This document shows, piece by piece, positions 49,918 to 58,980 of a DNA stretch of 64,000 nucleotides. Position 1 is the first letter of the stretch; each line of letters opens with the position of its first letter. This stretch comes from Bacillus sp. MM2020_4. GTDB lineage: Bacteria > Bacillota > Bacilli > Bacillales > Cytobacillaceae. The notes below the pieces were generated by a model. The model was not told where the DNA came from. It saw only the letters and a program-made list of their open reading frames with translations, and did no database searches. The translations under genes and the position numbers were made by a program. Location of the stretch: assembly GCF_011250555.1 (NCBI RefSeq), contig NZ_JAANMZ010000002.1, positions 248,001-312,000 of the forward strand. Reading direction: 5' to 3'.

Positions 49918-50096
49918 TAAGAAAAGCGAAAGCGCCCTGGTCAGCGGCGTATGACCTGGAGTGCTCCAACTGAGATAAAGGAAACACGAAGAGCCGGAGG
50001 CGATTCGATGTTGACTTATCGTAGGGCGGAGAGCGAAGGACACTAGCCGCTAGGGCGCTGAAGCTAGACAATTCTCGAAGCCGAAATTTATACTTT
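49918..50096 (+). repeat. Dispersed hairpin repeat, near-full copy (h)
   Basis: A copy of about 175 bp nearly identical to f (33.05 kb). Stem AGCGCCCT (49931-49938) pairs with AGGGCGCT (50052-50059), AGCGGC (49943-49948) with GCCGCT (50046-50051). Compared with f, one stem pair changes from T-A to G-C on both sides. The right end TAGACA (50065-50070), 18 bp, TATACT (50089-50094) is a good sigma-A promoter match. It lies between bofC and coxA, antisense to both. Confidence 0.88.
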
Positions 50097-50106
50097 CTTA
50101 TCTCTT

Positions 50107-50143
50107 AAGAAAAGCGAAAGCGCCTTGGCACTTCCGCCTTTCT
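50107..50143 (-). terminator. coxA-like terminator formed by a repeat remnant (i)
   Basis: Left-end repeat sequence AAGAAAAGCGAAAGCGCC folds with GGCACTTCCGCC (two mismatches). On the minus strand the hairpin is followed by TTTTCTTAAG, so this copy appears to serve as the terminator of the YhcN/CoxA gene. It sits head-to-tail behind copy h. Confidence 0.65.
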
Positions 50144-50145
50144 TA

Positions 50146-50838
50146 TTACTTTCCACCTTTGTTTCGCTGAATATCATTTTCAGAATTCCGGTCACGGCCA
50201 ATGGCGCCTTCATCCGTGAAGACGGTTACTTCTCTTCCTTTTGCATAAGGTTTCACCGCATTCTTTATGGCTCTTTTTGTATCAGCTGCTTTACTGTTAT
50301 CTTGTAATTTCACCGAAACAATGACTGTATTTCCGTAAGCAACAGATCGTACATCTTGAACATTATCGATCGCCGCTACTTTGTTTCGAATTTTATTAGA
50401 AAAATCATCTTGGAAATTCGGATTCGTCGCCACTCCGGTATTTCCCATATTCGTACTCAAATGACCGTGATAATTCATATCACTCGTGCTAAACCGATTG
50501 TCACGTTGGAAAAAGTTGCGATCCTTCTTGGCTAACGGGGTCGTGGGATTTTTAGGATTTCCGTTTTCGTCTCTAGTTTGCATTTGCCGACTATTTTCTT
50601 CGTTAATGACCTGATCCTCGTCCCCAAGGGTGTGATCCATCATTTCCGTGATTGCACCATCATTATCCCTGATTAACTCGTTACCATTATTAGGGTGGTT
50701 TTCATTGGAGTAATATCCGATTGGCCGTGCTAGGTTGTTTTTTTCATTCACTCCTGCACGATTATTATCACTTGCACATCCCGCCGCACCTATCAGAAAG
50801 AATGCGGACAGAGGAATCATCCACTGTTTTTTGTTCAA
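50146..50838 (-). CDS. coxA: YhcN/YlaJ family sporulation lipoprotein (CoxA-like)
   Basis: A 230-aa lipoprotein starting at TTG, 8 nt after GAGGGGG. The signal peptide ends in the lipobox IGAAGC (Cys about 21). A low-complexity Asn/Asp/Arg-rich middle (about 25-140) is followed by the YhcN domain with IRNKVAAIDNVQDVRSVAYGNTVIVSVKLQ (about 150-180). It matches B. subtilis CoxA (YrbB) by position next to safA. Such proteins sit in the spore inner membrane or cortex. A possible sigma-G promoter precedes it. Confidence 0.86.
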   Translation of the reverse strand: MNKKQWMIPLSAFFLIGAAGCASDNNRAGVNEKNNLARPIGYYSNENHPNNGNELIRDNDGAITEMMDHTLGDEDQVINEENSRQMQTRDENGNPKNPTTPLAKKDRNFFQRDNRFSTSDMNYHGHLSTNMGNTGVATNPNFQDDFSNKIRNKVAAIDNVQDVRSVAYGNTVIVSVKLQDNSKAADTKRAIKNAVKPYAKGREVTVFTDEGAIGRDRNSENDIQRNKGGK

Positions 50839-50887
50839 GCGAAAAACCCCCTCGTAACAATCTGAGCATTTAAAACATGCTCATGTA

Positions 50888-50918
50888 TAGCTTGTTAATT
50901 TCGAGGGTATTTCATTCA
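50888..50918 (-). promoter_or_regulatory. Possible sigma-G promoter of coxA-like gene
   Basis: Minus-strand TGAATGA (50912-50918), 17-bp gap, CAAGCTA (50888-50894), close to the sigma-G pattern TGAATA / CATACTA. The -35 overlaps the kinase stop codon. Confidence 0.45.
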
Positions 50919-51905
50919 TTTCACTTTTTCCTGTAACTGGTCAATAAACTGTTTCCTGGAGTAAAACTGACTGAGGGATAAATCCATTACCTGCCTCAAT
51001 TTTATCTGATCGGTATACAATTTTTCGCGAATCAATCGGTTCCATTCACGAAAAACATCAGCGGGGTAGGCTAAGGCATATAAAAATGCTTCCTCCTGTA
51101 AATAGTTGCGAATCTGCTTTAACCCAGAAAGTTTTCCAAATGACCAGTCAATAAATGGCAAAATTCTATTGGCATATTGTACATAATCAAATGACGGGGG
51201 ACCGACACTAATTAAATCAAAATCAATTAAATGTAACTTTCCATTTTTATCACATAAAAAATTATGGTGGGCTACATCTCCGTGGAGGATCACTAAAGGC
51301 TCTTGTTTAAAAAAGCTGCGGTGCTTTTCCATCCCCGCTAATGACCATTCCCCCCATGATATCATTTCAGAGATAAATGGATCGTTTATAAAATATTTTA
51401 GAAAGGGGAGATGATTGGAAAAAATATGGAGCCGCTCTGTCCATTTTTCTACTAGATGACCTCTTGGGATCAATGTGCGATAGCGGGATTCAAATGTTGC
51501 CGTAGTTTGGTGAAATTGTTCTAAAAGGTCAATCCCTTCTTGACGGTTTTTCTGTGATTGAAAAGTAAAAGCTGTTCGATGAGGGTAAATGTATTCGATA
51601 CAACCAAAGTAGGTTCCTTCAAAAAATAGCTGTTCCTTTACAGAAGGAGCTAAAAATCTATACGTTTGTAAAAATCCTTCTTTCCTTAGGGTTGTGGTAA
51701 ATGCCTCCTGGATCTTTAGTTTGTTATTGGAATGATACCCTTTGAGAATGTAAGTATGTTTGTCAGTCATTAATAAAAAAACAGAATTTCTTAAAAGAGA
51801 AAACTCAATGATTTCTTCATAAAACTGCGATTGAAAATAAGAGAAGAGACGATCAAAATAATCATCGTCTCCTTTTTGGTTAACTGACCTATTAATTGCT
51901 TTCAT
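50916..51905 (-). CDS. Aminoglycoside phosphotransferase-like kinase next to SafA (CotS/YsxE-like)
   Basis: A 329-aa protein-kinase-fold enzyme starting MKAINRSVNQKGDDD. The catalytic loop HGDVAHHNFL (about 230-240) keeps the Brenner Asp and the metal-binding Asn, and LIDFDLISVGPPSFDY supplies the second metal Asp, so it should be active. The N-lobe is divergent, with a Lys in HTYILKGYH. CotS, YsxE and YutH are related coat-associated proteins in B. subtilis. The start overlaps the end of safA by 14 nt, implying translational coupling with this coat scaffold. The substrate is unknown. Confidence 0.8.
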   Translation of the reverse strand: MKAINRSVNQKGDDDYFDRLFSYFQSQFYEEIIEFSLLRNSVFLLMTDKHTYILKGYHSNNKLKIQEAFTTTLRKEGFLQTYRFLAPSVKEQLFFEGTYFGCIEYIYPHRTAFTFQSQKNRQEGIDLLEQFHQTTATFESRYRTLIPRGHLVEKWTERLHIFSNHLPFLKYFINDPFISEMISWGEWSLAGMEKHRSFFKQEPLVILHGDVAHHNFLCDKNGKLHLIDFDLISVGPPSFDYVQYANRILPFIDWSFGKLSGLKQIRNYLQEEAFLYALAYPADVFREWNRLIREKLYTDQIKLRQVMDLSLSQFYSRKQFIDQLQEKVK

Positions 51906-53712
51906 CTCGGTACCCTGGCATACCGTAAGGATTATTTCCACCAGGCCCCATTCCATATGGATTCATATATGGGGGCTGAGCAACATTGACAGGCCCCGAA
52001 TAAGGTGCGCTGTATATTGGCGGTGTAGGTGGGACAAAATTCATCGGCGCAGTATTTGGTGCTGCCGCAGCCGGTTGCATGACACCCATAGAAGGTGCTG
52101 GGCCGCAGCCGCAATCACCCATTGCACCAGTTCCTACAGGTAATCCCCCTTGTGCTGGCATGTTTTGCATGTATGGCATTTGACCGTAGGCCGCAGGTGA
52201 AACTAGGTCTGATGATTCAAAGCCCATGGGTTGCCCCATTACCGGTCCGCCCATTTGTGGATAACCATATGGCGAGGCGGCGGTGGGTCCCATCCCGTAG
52301 GGACTTGCCATCTCAGGGTTCCCGTACATTGTGCCAGGCATTACGGGTGCTGTTTGAGCAAATTCCGCCGGATTTTGACTAGGGAAACCACCTACATTAG
52401 TCCCTGCCATTGGGTAACCCGTTGGTCCTGCCCCAGGGTAACCACCTGGCATTTCTCCGTAACCTGTCGGCATTTGGCCTCCGAAACCTTGTGGCATTTC
52501 TCCATAACCTGTCGGCATTTGACCTCCGAAACCTTGTGGCATTTCTCCATAACCTGTCGGCATTTGACCTCCGAAACCTTGTGGCATTTCTCCATAGCCT
52601 GTTGGCATCTGACCTCCGAAACCTTGTGGCATTTCTCCATAGCCCGTTGGCATCTGGCCGTAGCCTTGCGGCATTTCTCCGTAAGCTGTTGGCATTTGCC
52701 CGTAGCCTGCTGGCATTCCCCCAAACCCTGATGGCATTTGTCCATAAGCAGCAGGATCCATCGGCTGTTGGAATGCCGGATTTTGAGAGGCTCCCATTGC
52801 ACCTCCTGGATATGCAGGATTCATAATAGGCATTTGCGGCATAAAAGATGACGATTCATCATGGTAGAATTGGCTCGGCATGCCAGCTACTGTTGGAGCA
52901 ACGCCTGGAGTACCATGAATCATTCCTTGTGGTGGTGCCATAGCCATTCCTTGGACCTGTGGATACGGCATCATTTGTGGCATCATTTGTGGCATCGGGA
53001 AACCTCCCCCACCAAACGGCGGACAGAAACCTGGCCCTGGCATCACCGGTGTTACTGGAACACAGTATTGCTGCGGCATCTCAACAGGTGCTTCCTGTAC
53101 CGGTGGTGGAACTGGAATTTCCTTTTTCGGAACTTCTTTAATCTCGGGAAGGATATTTGCTGGTTTAGGTGGTAGATTGGGCTGAACAGTCATATTAGTC
53201 ATGTTGGACATATAATAATTGTTAATATCTATTTCCGGGACTACTTGCAGAGGCATTTTCGGAGTATAGGGTACTTTAGGTGCTTCTTTTATTATTGGCT
53301 GTTCTTTGATAATTGGCTGTTCTTTAATAATTGGCTGTTCTTTAATGATTGGTTTTTCTTTGATAATCGGCTGTTCTTTTATGATTGGTTGTTCTTTGAT
53401 AATCGGTACCTCTTTTTTCGGCATTTCCTTAATCGGTGCTGGAATAGGCTTCTCCTTGGCAAACGGATGCTCAGCTATTGGCATTTCTTTCTTTGCTCCC
53501 ATATTGATTGTCGTTCCCGATTTTGTTGGTCCCATCGGTGCTTCTTTTTTTATTGTTCCACCTGTTGTTGGGACTTTTATTTTCATACCGGGCATAATCA
53601 TATCAGGGTTGCTGAGCTGCGCATTCATCTTTTTCAGCTCTTCAAAATTCACGCCGTACTTCTTGGCGATTTTCCAAAGAGTATCCCCTTTCTGTACGAT
53701 ATGGATCTTCAC
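51892..53712 (-). CDS. safA: Spore coat morphogenetic protein SafA
   Basis: A 606-aa protein. The start is GTG (M-KIHIVQKGDTLWKIAKKYGV) after AGGAGGGG; an upstream in-frame extension is rejected. An N-terminal LysM domain (about 1-50) binds cortex peptidoglycan. Next come seven PIIKEQ-type hexapeptide units (about 105-145), a NYYMSNMTNMTV segment, and a long Gly/Met/Pro/Tyr/Gln-rich region with GYGEMPQGFGGQMPT repeats (about 340-425). SafA organises the inner coat with SpoVID. B. subtilis also makes a shorter internal-start form. A sigma-E-like -10 precedes it. Confidence 0.93.
   Translation of the reverse strand: MKIHIVQKGDTLWKIAKKYGVNFEELKKMNAQLSNPDMIMPGMKIKVPTTGGTIKKEAPMGPTKSGTTINMGAKKEMPIAEHPFAKEKPIPAPIKEMPKKEVPIIKEQPIIKEQPIIKEKPIIKEQPIIKEQPIIKEQPIIKEAPKVPYTPKMPLQVVPEIDINNYYMSNMTNMTVQPNLPPKPANILPEIKEVPKKEIPVPPPVQEAPVEMPQQYCVPVTPVMPGPGFCPPFGGGGFPMPQMMPQMMPYPQVQGMAMAPPQGMIHGTPGVAPTVAGMPSQFYHDESSSFMPQMPIMNPAYPGGAMGASQNPAFQQPMDPAAYGQMPSGFGGMPAGYGQMPTAYGEMPQGYGQMPTGYGEMPQGFGGQMPTGYGEMPQGFGGQMPTGYGEMPQGFGGQMPTGYGEMPQGFGGQMPTGYGEMPGGYPGAGPTGYPMAGTNVGGFPSQNPAEFAQTAPVMPGTMYGNPEMASPYGMGPTAASPYGYPQMGGPVMGQPMGFESSDLVSPAAYGQMPYMQNMPAQGGLPVGTGAMGDCGCGPAPSMGVMQPAAAAPNTAPMNFVPPTPPIYSAPYSGPVNVAQPPYMNPYGMGPGGNNPYGMPGYRDESN
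52455..52700. repeat. 45-bp tandem repeats inside safA
   Basis: About four near-identical 45-bp units encode GYGEMPQGFGGQMPT, flanked by degenerate 15- to 30-bp variants (GYGQMPT, AYGEMPQ). The uniform DNA points to recent unit duplication. All six frames stay open here, which creates spurious overlapping ORFs. Confidence 0.9.
53287..53406. repeat. 18-bp tandem repeats inside safA (PIIKEQ units)
   Basis: Seven consecutive 18-bp units encode PIIKEQ, PIIKEK or PIIKEA. Third positions vary (ATT/ATA/ATC), so this array is older than the 45-bp one. It forms a charged Pro-rich linker after the LysM domain. Confidence 0.9.
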
Positions 53713-53745
53713 TCTGATTTCCCCTCCTATGGCATAAGTCCATAT

Positions 53746-53753
53746 AGTGTATG
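53746..53753 (-). promoter_or_regulatory. Sigma-E-like -10 of safA
   Basis: Minus-strand CATACACT is an exact match to the sigma-E -10 pattern CATACAnT, 34 bp before the GTG start. The -35 is not clear. safA is sigma-E dependent in B. subtilis. Confidence 0.55.
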
Positions 53754-53925
53754 TGAACATGGGCAAAGTGCTAACATTCTTCAGAAAAACTTATGCTATC
53801 TTTTAAAAAATTATGTTTATCCTGCCGGAAAAACGATTTACGGTAAGCTTCGGAGAAAGTTTTATTTTTACTGCTCCTATGGTAAAATTAGCTATTATGC
53901 TTATTATGAGGAGCGTTTTTTATAT

Positions 53926-54462
53926 ATGGAACAGAAAAAGATTCTTGGGGAAGATCGGAGAAAGTTTATTTTACATTTATTAAAAGAAAGCATTGTTCCC
54001 ATTACAGGGGGCGAATTAGCCGAACAAACCAATGTCAGCCGGCAAGTAATTGTTGGGGATATTACGCTGCTTAAGGCAAAAAGTGAACCCATTATCGCCA
54101 CAAGCCAAGGGTATATGTATCTAAAACAGAATACCAGCATGCCTCTATTTGAACGGACAATTGCCTGCAGGCATACACCAATGGACACAGAAAAGGAATT
54201 GAATTTATTAGTAGATCATGGCGTTTTAGTGAAGGATGTCAAAATTGAACACGCTGTTTACGGCGATTTAACGGCATCGATCATGGTGTCAAACCGTCAA
54301 GAAGTAAAACAATTTCTCAAGAGACTGCAAACAACAAAAGCATCGTTACTATCTGAACTTACAGGTGGCTATCATCTACATACCCTTTCAGCCTCGACGG
54401 AAAAGGCACTAAATAATGCAGAATCCGCACTAAAAGCAGAAGGAATCTTGTTAGAATCTTAA
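53926..54462 (+). CDS. niaR: Niacin-responsive transcriptional repressor NiaR (NadR/YrxA)
   Basis: A 178-aa regulator starting MEQKKILGEDRRKFIL, 12 nt after GAGGAG; the open frame upstream is antisense to safA and ignored. An N-terminal winged helix (GGELAEQTNVSRQVIVGDITLLKAK, about 28-52) precedes the metal-binding 3H domain (about 75-178) with three His blocks: RHTPM, DHGVLV/EHAVYG and GGYHLHTLS. It represses NAD synthesis and niacin uptake when nicotinate is plentiful. In B. subtilis nad genes lie beside it; none are here, so targets must be elsewhere. Confidence 0.93.
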   Translation: MEQKKILGEDRRKFILHLLKESIVPITGGELAEQTNVSRQVIVGDITLLKAKSEPIIATSQGYMYLKQNTSMPLFERTIACRHTPMDTEKELNLLVDHGVLVKDVKIEHAVYGDLTASIMVSNRQEVKQFLKRLQTTKASLLSELTGGYHLHTLSASTEKALNNAESALKAEGILLES

Positions 54463-54487
54463 AAGGACCCGGATTGGGTCCTTTTTT
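54461..54487. terminator. Bidirectional terminator between niaR and pheA
   Basis: AAAAGGACCC pairs with GGGTCCTTTT around GGATT, with T-runs on both strands. It overlaps the ends of both genes. Confidence 0.92.
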
Positions 54488-55340
54488 AATCCAACTCCAC
54501 AATTGTCGATGGGTAGCTTCCTAAAACCTTCACCCCGCAGCCTAATGCCTCAAGCTCAGCTATTGCTCCGGGAATTAATACATCGTCAATCTTCATTTCG
54601 AGATCAATAATAAAAAAGTAATTACCAATCCCTGTTTTCATTGGCCTTGATTCAATTTTAGAGAGGTTTAATTTCCTCCATGCAAAGGCAGATAGCACCT
54701 GATGAAGGGCACCGGCCTGGTCTGACGGCAAAGTAACCATCAGCGTTGTTTTGTAATGCGTGGAGCCGGTAATTGCTTCAAAGTCAAAATTCTGTTCTGA
54801 TAAAACAAAAAAGCTTGTATGATTATAATCAAAATCATGGATATTTTTTTCCACGATTGCTAACCCATACTCCTTTGCTGCAAGTTCATTGGCAATTGCC
54901 GCAGCCCTCATATCAGGACTTTCCATTACCATCTTTGCTGCTGCAGCTGTGGATGTGACACTCTCAATTGGCACACCCGTAAAATGAGTATGTAGAAATT
55001 TATGACATTGGGCAATGGCATGTGAATGGCTGTATACTACGCTCACCTCTTCCCATCTTTCCATATTTGCAGGATGCACCATCAAATGTTGCTTAATCGG
55101 GAGTGTAATTTCTCCAACAATCGGAATTTGAACAACATGCGTTAAATAGTCTAAGGTAATATTCACTGATCCTTCTAGGGCATTCTCCACAGGAACTACA
55201 GCCAAATCGACTTTTTTATCGACAATGGCATCCATACTTTCAGGAATCGTTCGAAAAGGCTTAAGTTCGTATCCTTGAAAGACATTTTTCACAGCGAGTT
55301 CAGTAAATGTAGCTTTTGGGCCTAAAAAACCAACTTTCAT
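54486..55340 (-). CDS. pheA: Prephenate dehydratase
   Basis: A 284-aa monofunctional enzyme starting MKVGFLGPKATFTELAV; the extension upstream lacks an SD. The PDT domain (about 1-185) has DLAVVPVENALEGSVN, VTSTAAAAKMV and the catalytic NHTSFFVL-type motif (YNHTSFFVL). The regulatory ACT domain has GALHQVLSAFAWRKLNLSKIESRPMKTGIGNYFFIID. It commits prephenate to phenylalanine, with feedback by Phe. Prephenate is also the precursor for tRNA ho5U34 made by the TrhP proteins encoded here. Confidence 0.96.
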   Translation of the reverse strand: MKVGFLGPKATFTELAVKNVFQGYELKPFRTIPESMDAIVDKKVDLAVVPVENALEGSVNITLDYLTHVVQIPIVGEITLPIKQHLMVHPANMERWEEVSVVYSHSHAIAQCHKFLHTHFTGVPIESVTSTAAAAKMVMESPDMRAAAIANELAAKEYGLAIVEKNIHDFDYNHTSFFVLSEQNFDFEAITGSTHYKTTLMVTLPSDQAGALHQVLSAFAWRKLNLSKIESRPMKTGIGNYFFIIDLEMKIDDVLIPGAIAELEALGCGVKVLGSYPSTIVELD

Positions 55341-55467
55341 CGTCTCTCCACTCCTCAATCATTTAAATGAGCAAGCGCATGTTCAGCTTACTTGCCCTTT
55401 TTCAAAATTTTGCGTCTTATTTTTCTAAAAAGAAAGCTGAGAGCGGGCCCCAGCAGACAAAAGTCCA

Positions 55468-55917
55468 CTACGCACCAGTTCCCAGCACTTCCACCTTCTC
55501 AACAAATTCAAGTTTTCGTAAGTTCGTAAGTAAGTCATCGAGATTTGTTGTGATATTCGATGTGTTTAATGACAATGTCACATTGGCCCTGCCCTGCAGC
55601 GGAATCGTTTGGTGAATGGTTAAGACATTACAACCAGACGCTGCTACAACACTCAACAATTTTGACAGTGTTCCGGAATAATCCTCCAAATGAAAGAAGA
55701 GCGAAATGATTTTTTCCTTCTGAATTGTTGAAAAAGGAAAAACAGTGTCCCTGTATTTATAGAAGGCACTTCTGCTCAAATCAACCTTTTGAACGGCCTC
55801 CGCAATTGATTCTGCCTTGCCGCGTTCTAGCATTTCCTTCGCATCAATCGTTTTTTTCATCGCTTCCGGTAAAACATCTTCACGGATCAAATAGTACTTT
55901 TTATCAAAATTATCCAT
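55468..55917 (-). CDS. pheB: ACT domain protein PheB (YszB)
   Basis: A 149-aa protein starting [20 protein letters not shown] after GAGGT. An N-terminal helical region with an HTH-like [23 protein letters not shown] (about 43-65) precedes a C-terminal ACT domain (about 75-147) with [32 protein letters not shown]. It is probably an aromatic-amino-acid-sensing regulator. It lies between obg and pheA as in B. subtilis. Confidence 0.9.
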   Translation of the reverse strand: MDNFDKKYYLIREDVLPEAMKKTIDAKEMLERGKAESIAEAVQKVDLSRSAFYKYRDTVFPFSTIQKEKIISLFFHLEDYSGTLSKLLSVVAASGCNVLTIHQTIPLQGRANVTLSLNTSNITTNLDDLLTNLRKLEFVEKVEVLGTGA

Positions 55918-55950
55918 TTCACTCAACCTCGATCTCTTACGAAAAACTCT

Positions 55951-57240
55951 CTACTCAATAAACTCAAATTCAAACTCTAATAACTTAACGATGTCCCCAT
56001 CTTTAGCACCGCGTTGTCTTAATGCATCATCAACGCCAAGACCACGAAGCTGACGGGAGAACCGCCGGACAGATTCTTCTCGAGAAAAGTCTGTCATTTT
56101 AAACAATCTTTCCAGTTTTTCACCTGAAAGGACATACGAACCATCAGATTCTCTTGTAATCGTAAAGTTTTCAGGATCTGCCTCATGTTTATAAAGAACA
56201 CGATGAATTCCGGTATCTTCTTCTTCATGATCAAGCGGAAACTCCGGTGTTTCTTCTATTTTATCAGCCACAGCAAACAATAAATCGCGCAACCCTTTAC
56301 GCGATAAAGCTGAAATAGGGAAAATTGGATAATCATCCTCAAGCTGCTCTTTAAACTTTTGCAAGTTTTCTTCGGCATCCGGCATATCCATTTTATTGGC
56401 CACAATGATTTGCGGGCGCTCTGTCAATCGTAAATTATACTCCTTTAATTCGCGATTAATAGTCAGGTAATCCTCATAGGGATCTCTTCCTTCTGTCGCA
56501 GCCATATCAATCACATGAACAATCACTCTTGTCCGTTCAATATGACGTAGAAATTGATGACCAAGACCAACACCTTCACTAGCACCCTCAATTAGCCCAG
56601 GTAGGTCGGCCATGACAAAGCTTCTGCCGTCTTCTGTTTCCACCATTCCCAGATTCGGAACAATCGTCGTAAAATGATATTCAGCGATTTTTGGCTTTGC
56701 AGATGAAACAACAGATAATAAGGTAGATTTCCCAACACTAGGGAAGCCAACCAAACCAACGTCAGCAAGAAGCTTTAATTCAAGAACCACATCACGCTCT
56801 TGTCCCGGCTCCCCATTTTCGGCAATTTCCGGTGCCGGATTTGATGGTGTCGCGAATCGAGTGTTCCCACGACCACCACGGCCGCCTTTAGCTATTGTTG
56901 CCTGCTGCCCATGTTCCACTAAGTCAGCGATGACCTCTTTCGTTTCCGCATCCATTACAACCGTTCCAGGTGGTACCTTAACAATCATATCCTTAGAGCC
57001 TCTGCCATGCTGTCCCTTGGACATACCATGTTCACCGCGATCTGCCTTAAAATGGCGCTTATAGCGGAAATCCATCAATGTTCTTAGACCTTCATTTACT
57101 TCAAATACGACACTAGCACCTTTACCACCGTCACCACCGGCCGGGCCACCATTTGGTACATACTTTTCACGGCGAAACGCGACCATCCCATTGCCGCCGT
57201 CCCCACCCTTTACATAAATCTTGACCTGATCGACAAACAT
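55951..57240 (-). CDS. obg: GTPase Obg
   Basis: A 429-aa essential GTPase. The Gly-rich Obg fold (about 1-158, starting [18 protein letters not shown]) is followed by a G domain: G1 GFPSVGKST (about 166), G3 [10 protein letters not shown]4 NKMD and G5 SALSR. The C-terminal OCT domain (about 345-429) completes the Gram-positive form. It acts in 50S assembly and stress control and is needed for sporulation initiation, consistent with its neighbour spo0B 27 bp upstream. Confidence 0.98.
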   Translation of the reverse strand: MFVDQVKIYVKGGDGGNGMVAFRREKYVPNGGPAGGDGGKGASVVFEVNEGLRTLMDFRYKRHFKADRGEHGMSKGQHGRGSKDMIVKVPPGTVVMDAETKEVIADLVEHGQQATIAKGGRGGRGNTRFATPSNPAPEIAENGEPGQERDVVLELKLLADVGLVGFPSVGKSTLLSVVSSAKPKIAEYHFTTIVPNLGMVETEDGRSFVMADLPGLIEGASEGVGLGHQFLRHIERTRVIVHVIDMAATEGRDPYEDYLTINRELKEYNLRLTERPQIIVANKMDMPDAEENLQKFKEQLEDDYPIFPISALSRKGLRDLLFAVADKIEETPEFPLDHEEEDTGIHRVLYKHEADPENFTITRESDGSYVLSGEKLERLFKMTDFSREESVRRFSRQLRGLGVDDALRQRGAKDGDIVKLLEFEFEFIE

Positions 57241-57267
57241 CTAATTCCTCCAGTCTTGCACATTCAT

Positions 57268-57804
57268 TTATGTCAATGAACTTTTTCCAAAAACCTCTAT
57301 AGTCAGTTCTTTTTCAGTAAAATCCTTGACCACAACATCAATTGTTGTCTCAGCAAGGAATTTTTCAATTAGTTCTTTTTTTATTATTATCCCGCAAAAA
57401 TCAAAAAAGAAACGAACACCATCTGATTGCGGCTCAATTGTAATCGATAAATGGTTGTCTTGAAATTGCTCTATTGACTGATTTAAACATAAAAAAAAGG
57501 AGTTTGTCCAATTTGTCATGCCTGCGTCATCAATTTTAATCGCTTCTGAATCAAGCAATACTTCATATTCCAGTTTAAAAGAGGGATTTTCCCAATTGGA
57601 TTTTAATAGTAGTGCGGCAAACAATGGCATGTGTATATTCGAAAGCTTTGTCTCATGCTGCGCATCGATGACAATTTCATCAATAACTGCTTTTGCCCGG
57701 TCAATTCGATTTAAATCCAAGTTTCCCTTTATTAGCTGGAGTTTATTTAACCAATCATGTCGTGAGTGCCGCAGCACTTCAACGATATCCCATTCTTTCC
57801 CCAT
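57268..57804 (-). CDS. spo0B: Sporulation initiation phosphotransferase Spo0B
   Basis: A 178-aa dimeric phosphotransferase. The helical hairpin has the phospho-accepting His in LRHSRHDWLNKLQLIKGNL (about H16), and the C-terminal part is a degenerate histidine-kinase fold. It passes phosphate from Spo0F to Spo0A. The His is unusually early compared with B. subtilis (H30) because the N-terminus is shorter. It is followed by obg, the classical spo0B-obg pair. Confidence 0.92.
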   Translation of the reverse strand: MGKEWDIVEVLRHSRHDWLNKLQLIKGNLDLNRIDRAKAVIDEIVIDAQHETKLSNIHMPLFAALLLKSNWENPSFKLEYEVLLDSEAIKIDDAGMTNWTNSFFLCLNQSIEQFQDNHLSITIEPQSDGVRFFFDFCGIIIKKELIEKFLAETTIDVVVKDFTEKELTIEVFGKSSLT

Positions 57805-57845
57805 ACGGACACTCCCACATTAAGTGTTGGACACTGTTTTAAGCT

Positions 57846-57854
57846 AGTATATCA
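57846..57854 (-). promoter_or_regulatory. Extended -10 promoter of spo0B-obg
   Basis: Minus-strand TG-A-TATACT lies about 42 bp before the spo0B start. No good -35 at 17 bp. It lies beyond the rpmA terminator, so it would give spo0B-obg its own start site. Confidence 0.55.
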
Positions 57855-57965
57855 AAAAAATAAACATGAGTAAGCAATTTTATCTAGTAGAGGCATAAAA
57901 GAAGCTTATACGAAGTAGATTTCCTGAAGGGTATATGGGAAGGCTTACTTTCGTTAGCAAAAAGA

Positions 57966-57992
57966 AAACTCTAACCAAACAGGTTAGAGTTT
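57966..57992 (-). terminator. rpmA terminator
   Basis: AAACTCTAACC pairs with GGTTAGAGTTT around TGTTT, followed on the minus strand by TCTTTTTGC. It ends the rplU-prp-rpmA transcript. Confidence 0.9.
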
Positions 57993-58008
57993 CCTTTTGA
58001 TGTCATCC

Positions 58009-58302
<294 letters not shown>

Positions 58303-58647
58303 TTATTCCACCTCCTGCTTTTTGAAGGTAATCTTTATGTGCTTTCCGTACTCTTCTTCAATCGTTCGTAATGAAACAACCATGGCTTCAAGGATCAACT
58401 GAATCTTCTTATGTGTGTCTTCAGGAAGTTCTTTCGGGACAACACAGCTGAGAAATCCATCTGCCCTATGTTCAAGATCTGGTGTGACACCGGTTAGCTC
58501 GTGTACGGCATTAATGGCCCCAACGGAGACAGCAGATACACCTGCACAAACGATATCTTTCCCACGATCAGCGAATAATGCATGGCCACTCATTTCAAAA
58601 GACTGAATCGTGCCGGATTCAGTACGAGTAATCGTAATTCCAATCAT
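58303..58647 (-). CDS. prp: Ribosomal-processing cysteine protease Prp (YsxB)
   Basis: A 114-aa protein with the catalytic pair His22 (SGHALFADRG) and Cys34 (KDIVCAGVSAVS). It cleaves the N-terminal extension of L27. The gene lies between rplU and rpmA, 1 bp from the latter, the standard Firmicutes arrangement. Confidence 0.96.
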   Translation of the reverse strand: MIGITITRTESGTIQSFEMSGHALFADRGKDIVCAGVSAVSVGAINAVHELTGVTPDLEHRADGFLSCVVPKELPEDTHKKIQLILEAMVVSLRTIEEEYGKHIKITFKKQEVE

Positions 58648-58662
58648 CTAATCTCCAACACC

Positions 58663-58971
58663 TTACGCGTTGATTTTTTCGATGATTACTTTTGTGTAAG
58701 GTTGACGATGACCTTGTTTCTTACGGTTGTTTTTCTTCGCTTTGTACTTGAAAACAATAATTTTCTTCGCACGGCCTTGTTTTTCAACTTTAGCTGTAAC
58801 GGTAGCGCCTGCAACAACAGGGCTTCCAACTTTTACAGTTTCACCGCCAACGAAAAGAACCTTGTCAAAAGTAACTGTTTCACCAGCTTCAACATCTAAT
58901 TTCTCAATGTAGATTGCTTGGCCTTCTTCGACTTTAACTTGTTTCCCGCCAGTTTCGATAATTGCGTACAT
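58663..58971 (-). CDS. rplU: 50S ribosomal protein L21
   Basis: A 102-aa protein starting [18 protein letters not shown]; a longer open frame through the leader is ignored. The C-terminal [22 protein letters not shown] motif is typical. It binds 23S rRNA. It is the first gene of rplU-prp-rpmA and is preceded by a structured leader with probable autoregulation. Confidence 0.98.
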   Translation of the reverse strand: MYAIIETGGKQVKVEEGQAIYIEKLDVEAGETVTFDKVLFVGGETVKVGSPVVAGATVTAKVEKQGRAKKIIVFKYKAKKNNRKKQGHRQPYTKVIIEKINA

Positions 58972-58980
58972 GAACTGCAC

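Noticed and set aside
50107..50143. Tandem position of repeat copies h and i as a possible CRISPR-like or satellite array
   Set aside because: Only one full and one partial copy, unequal in length, with no regular spacers and no cas genes.
52231..52826. Long open frames on both strands across the safA repeat array
   Set aside because: Periodic 45-bp units keep all six frames open. The peptides are low-complexity frame shadows of SafA and lack their own SD.
53245..53925. Long plus-strand extension upstream of niaR
   Set aside because: It is antisense to the safA repeat region, has no SD at its start, and the NiaR family begins at the ATG at 53926.
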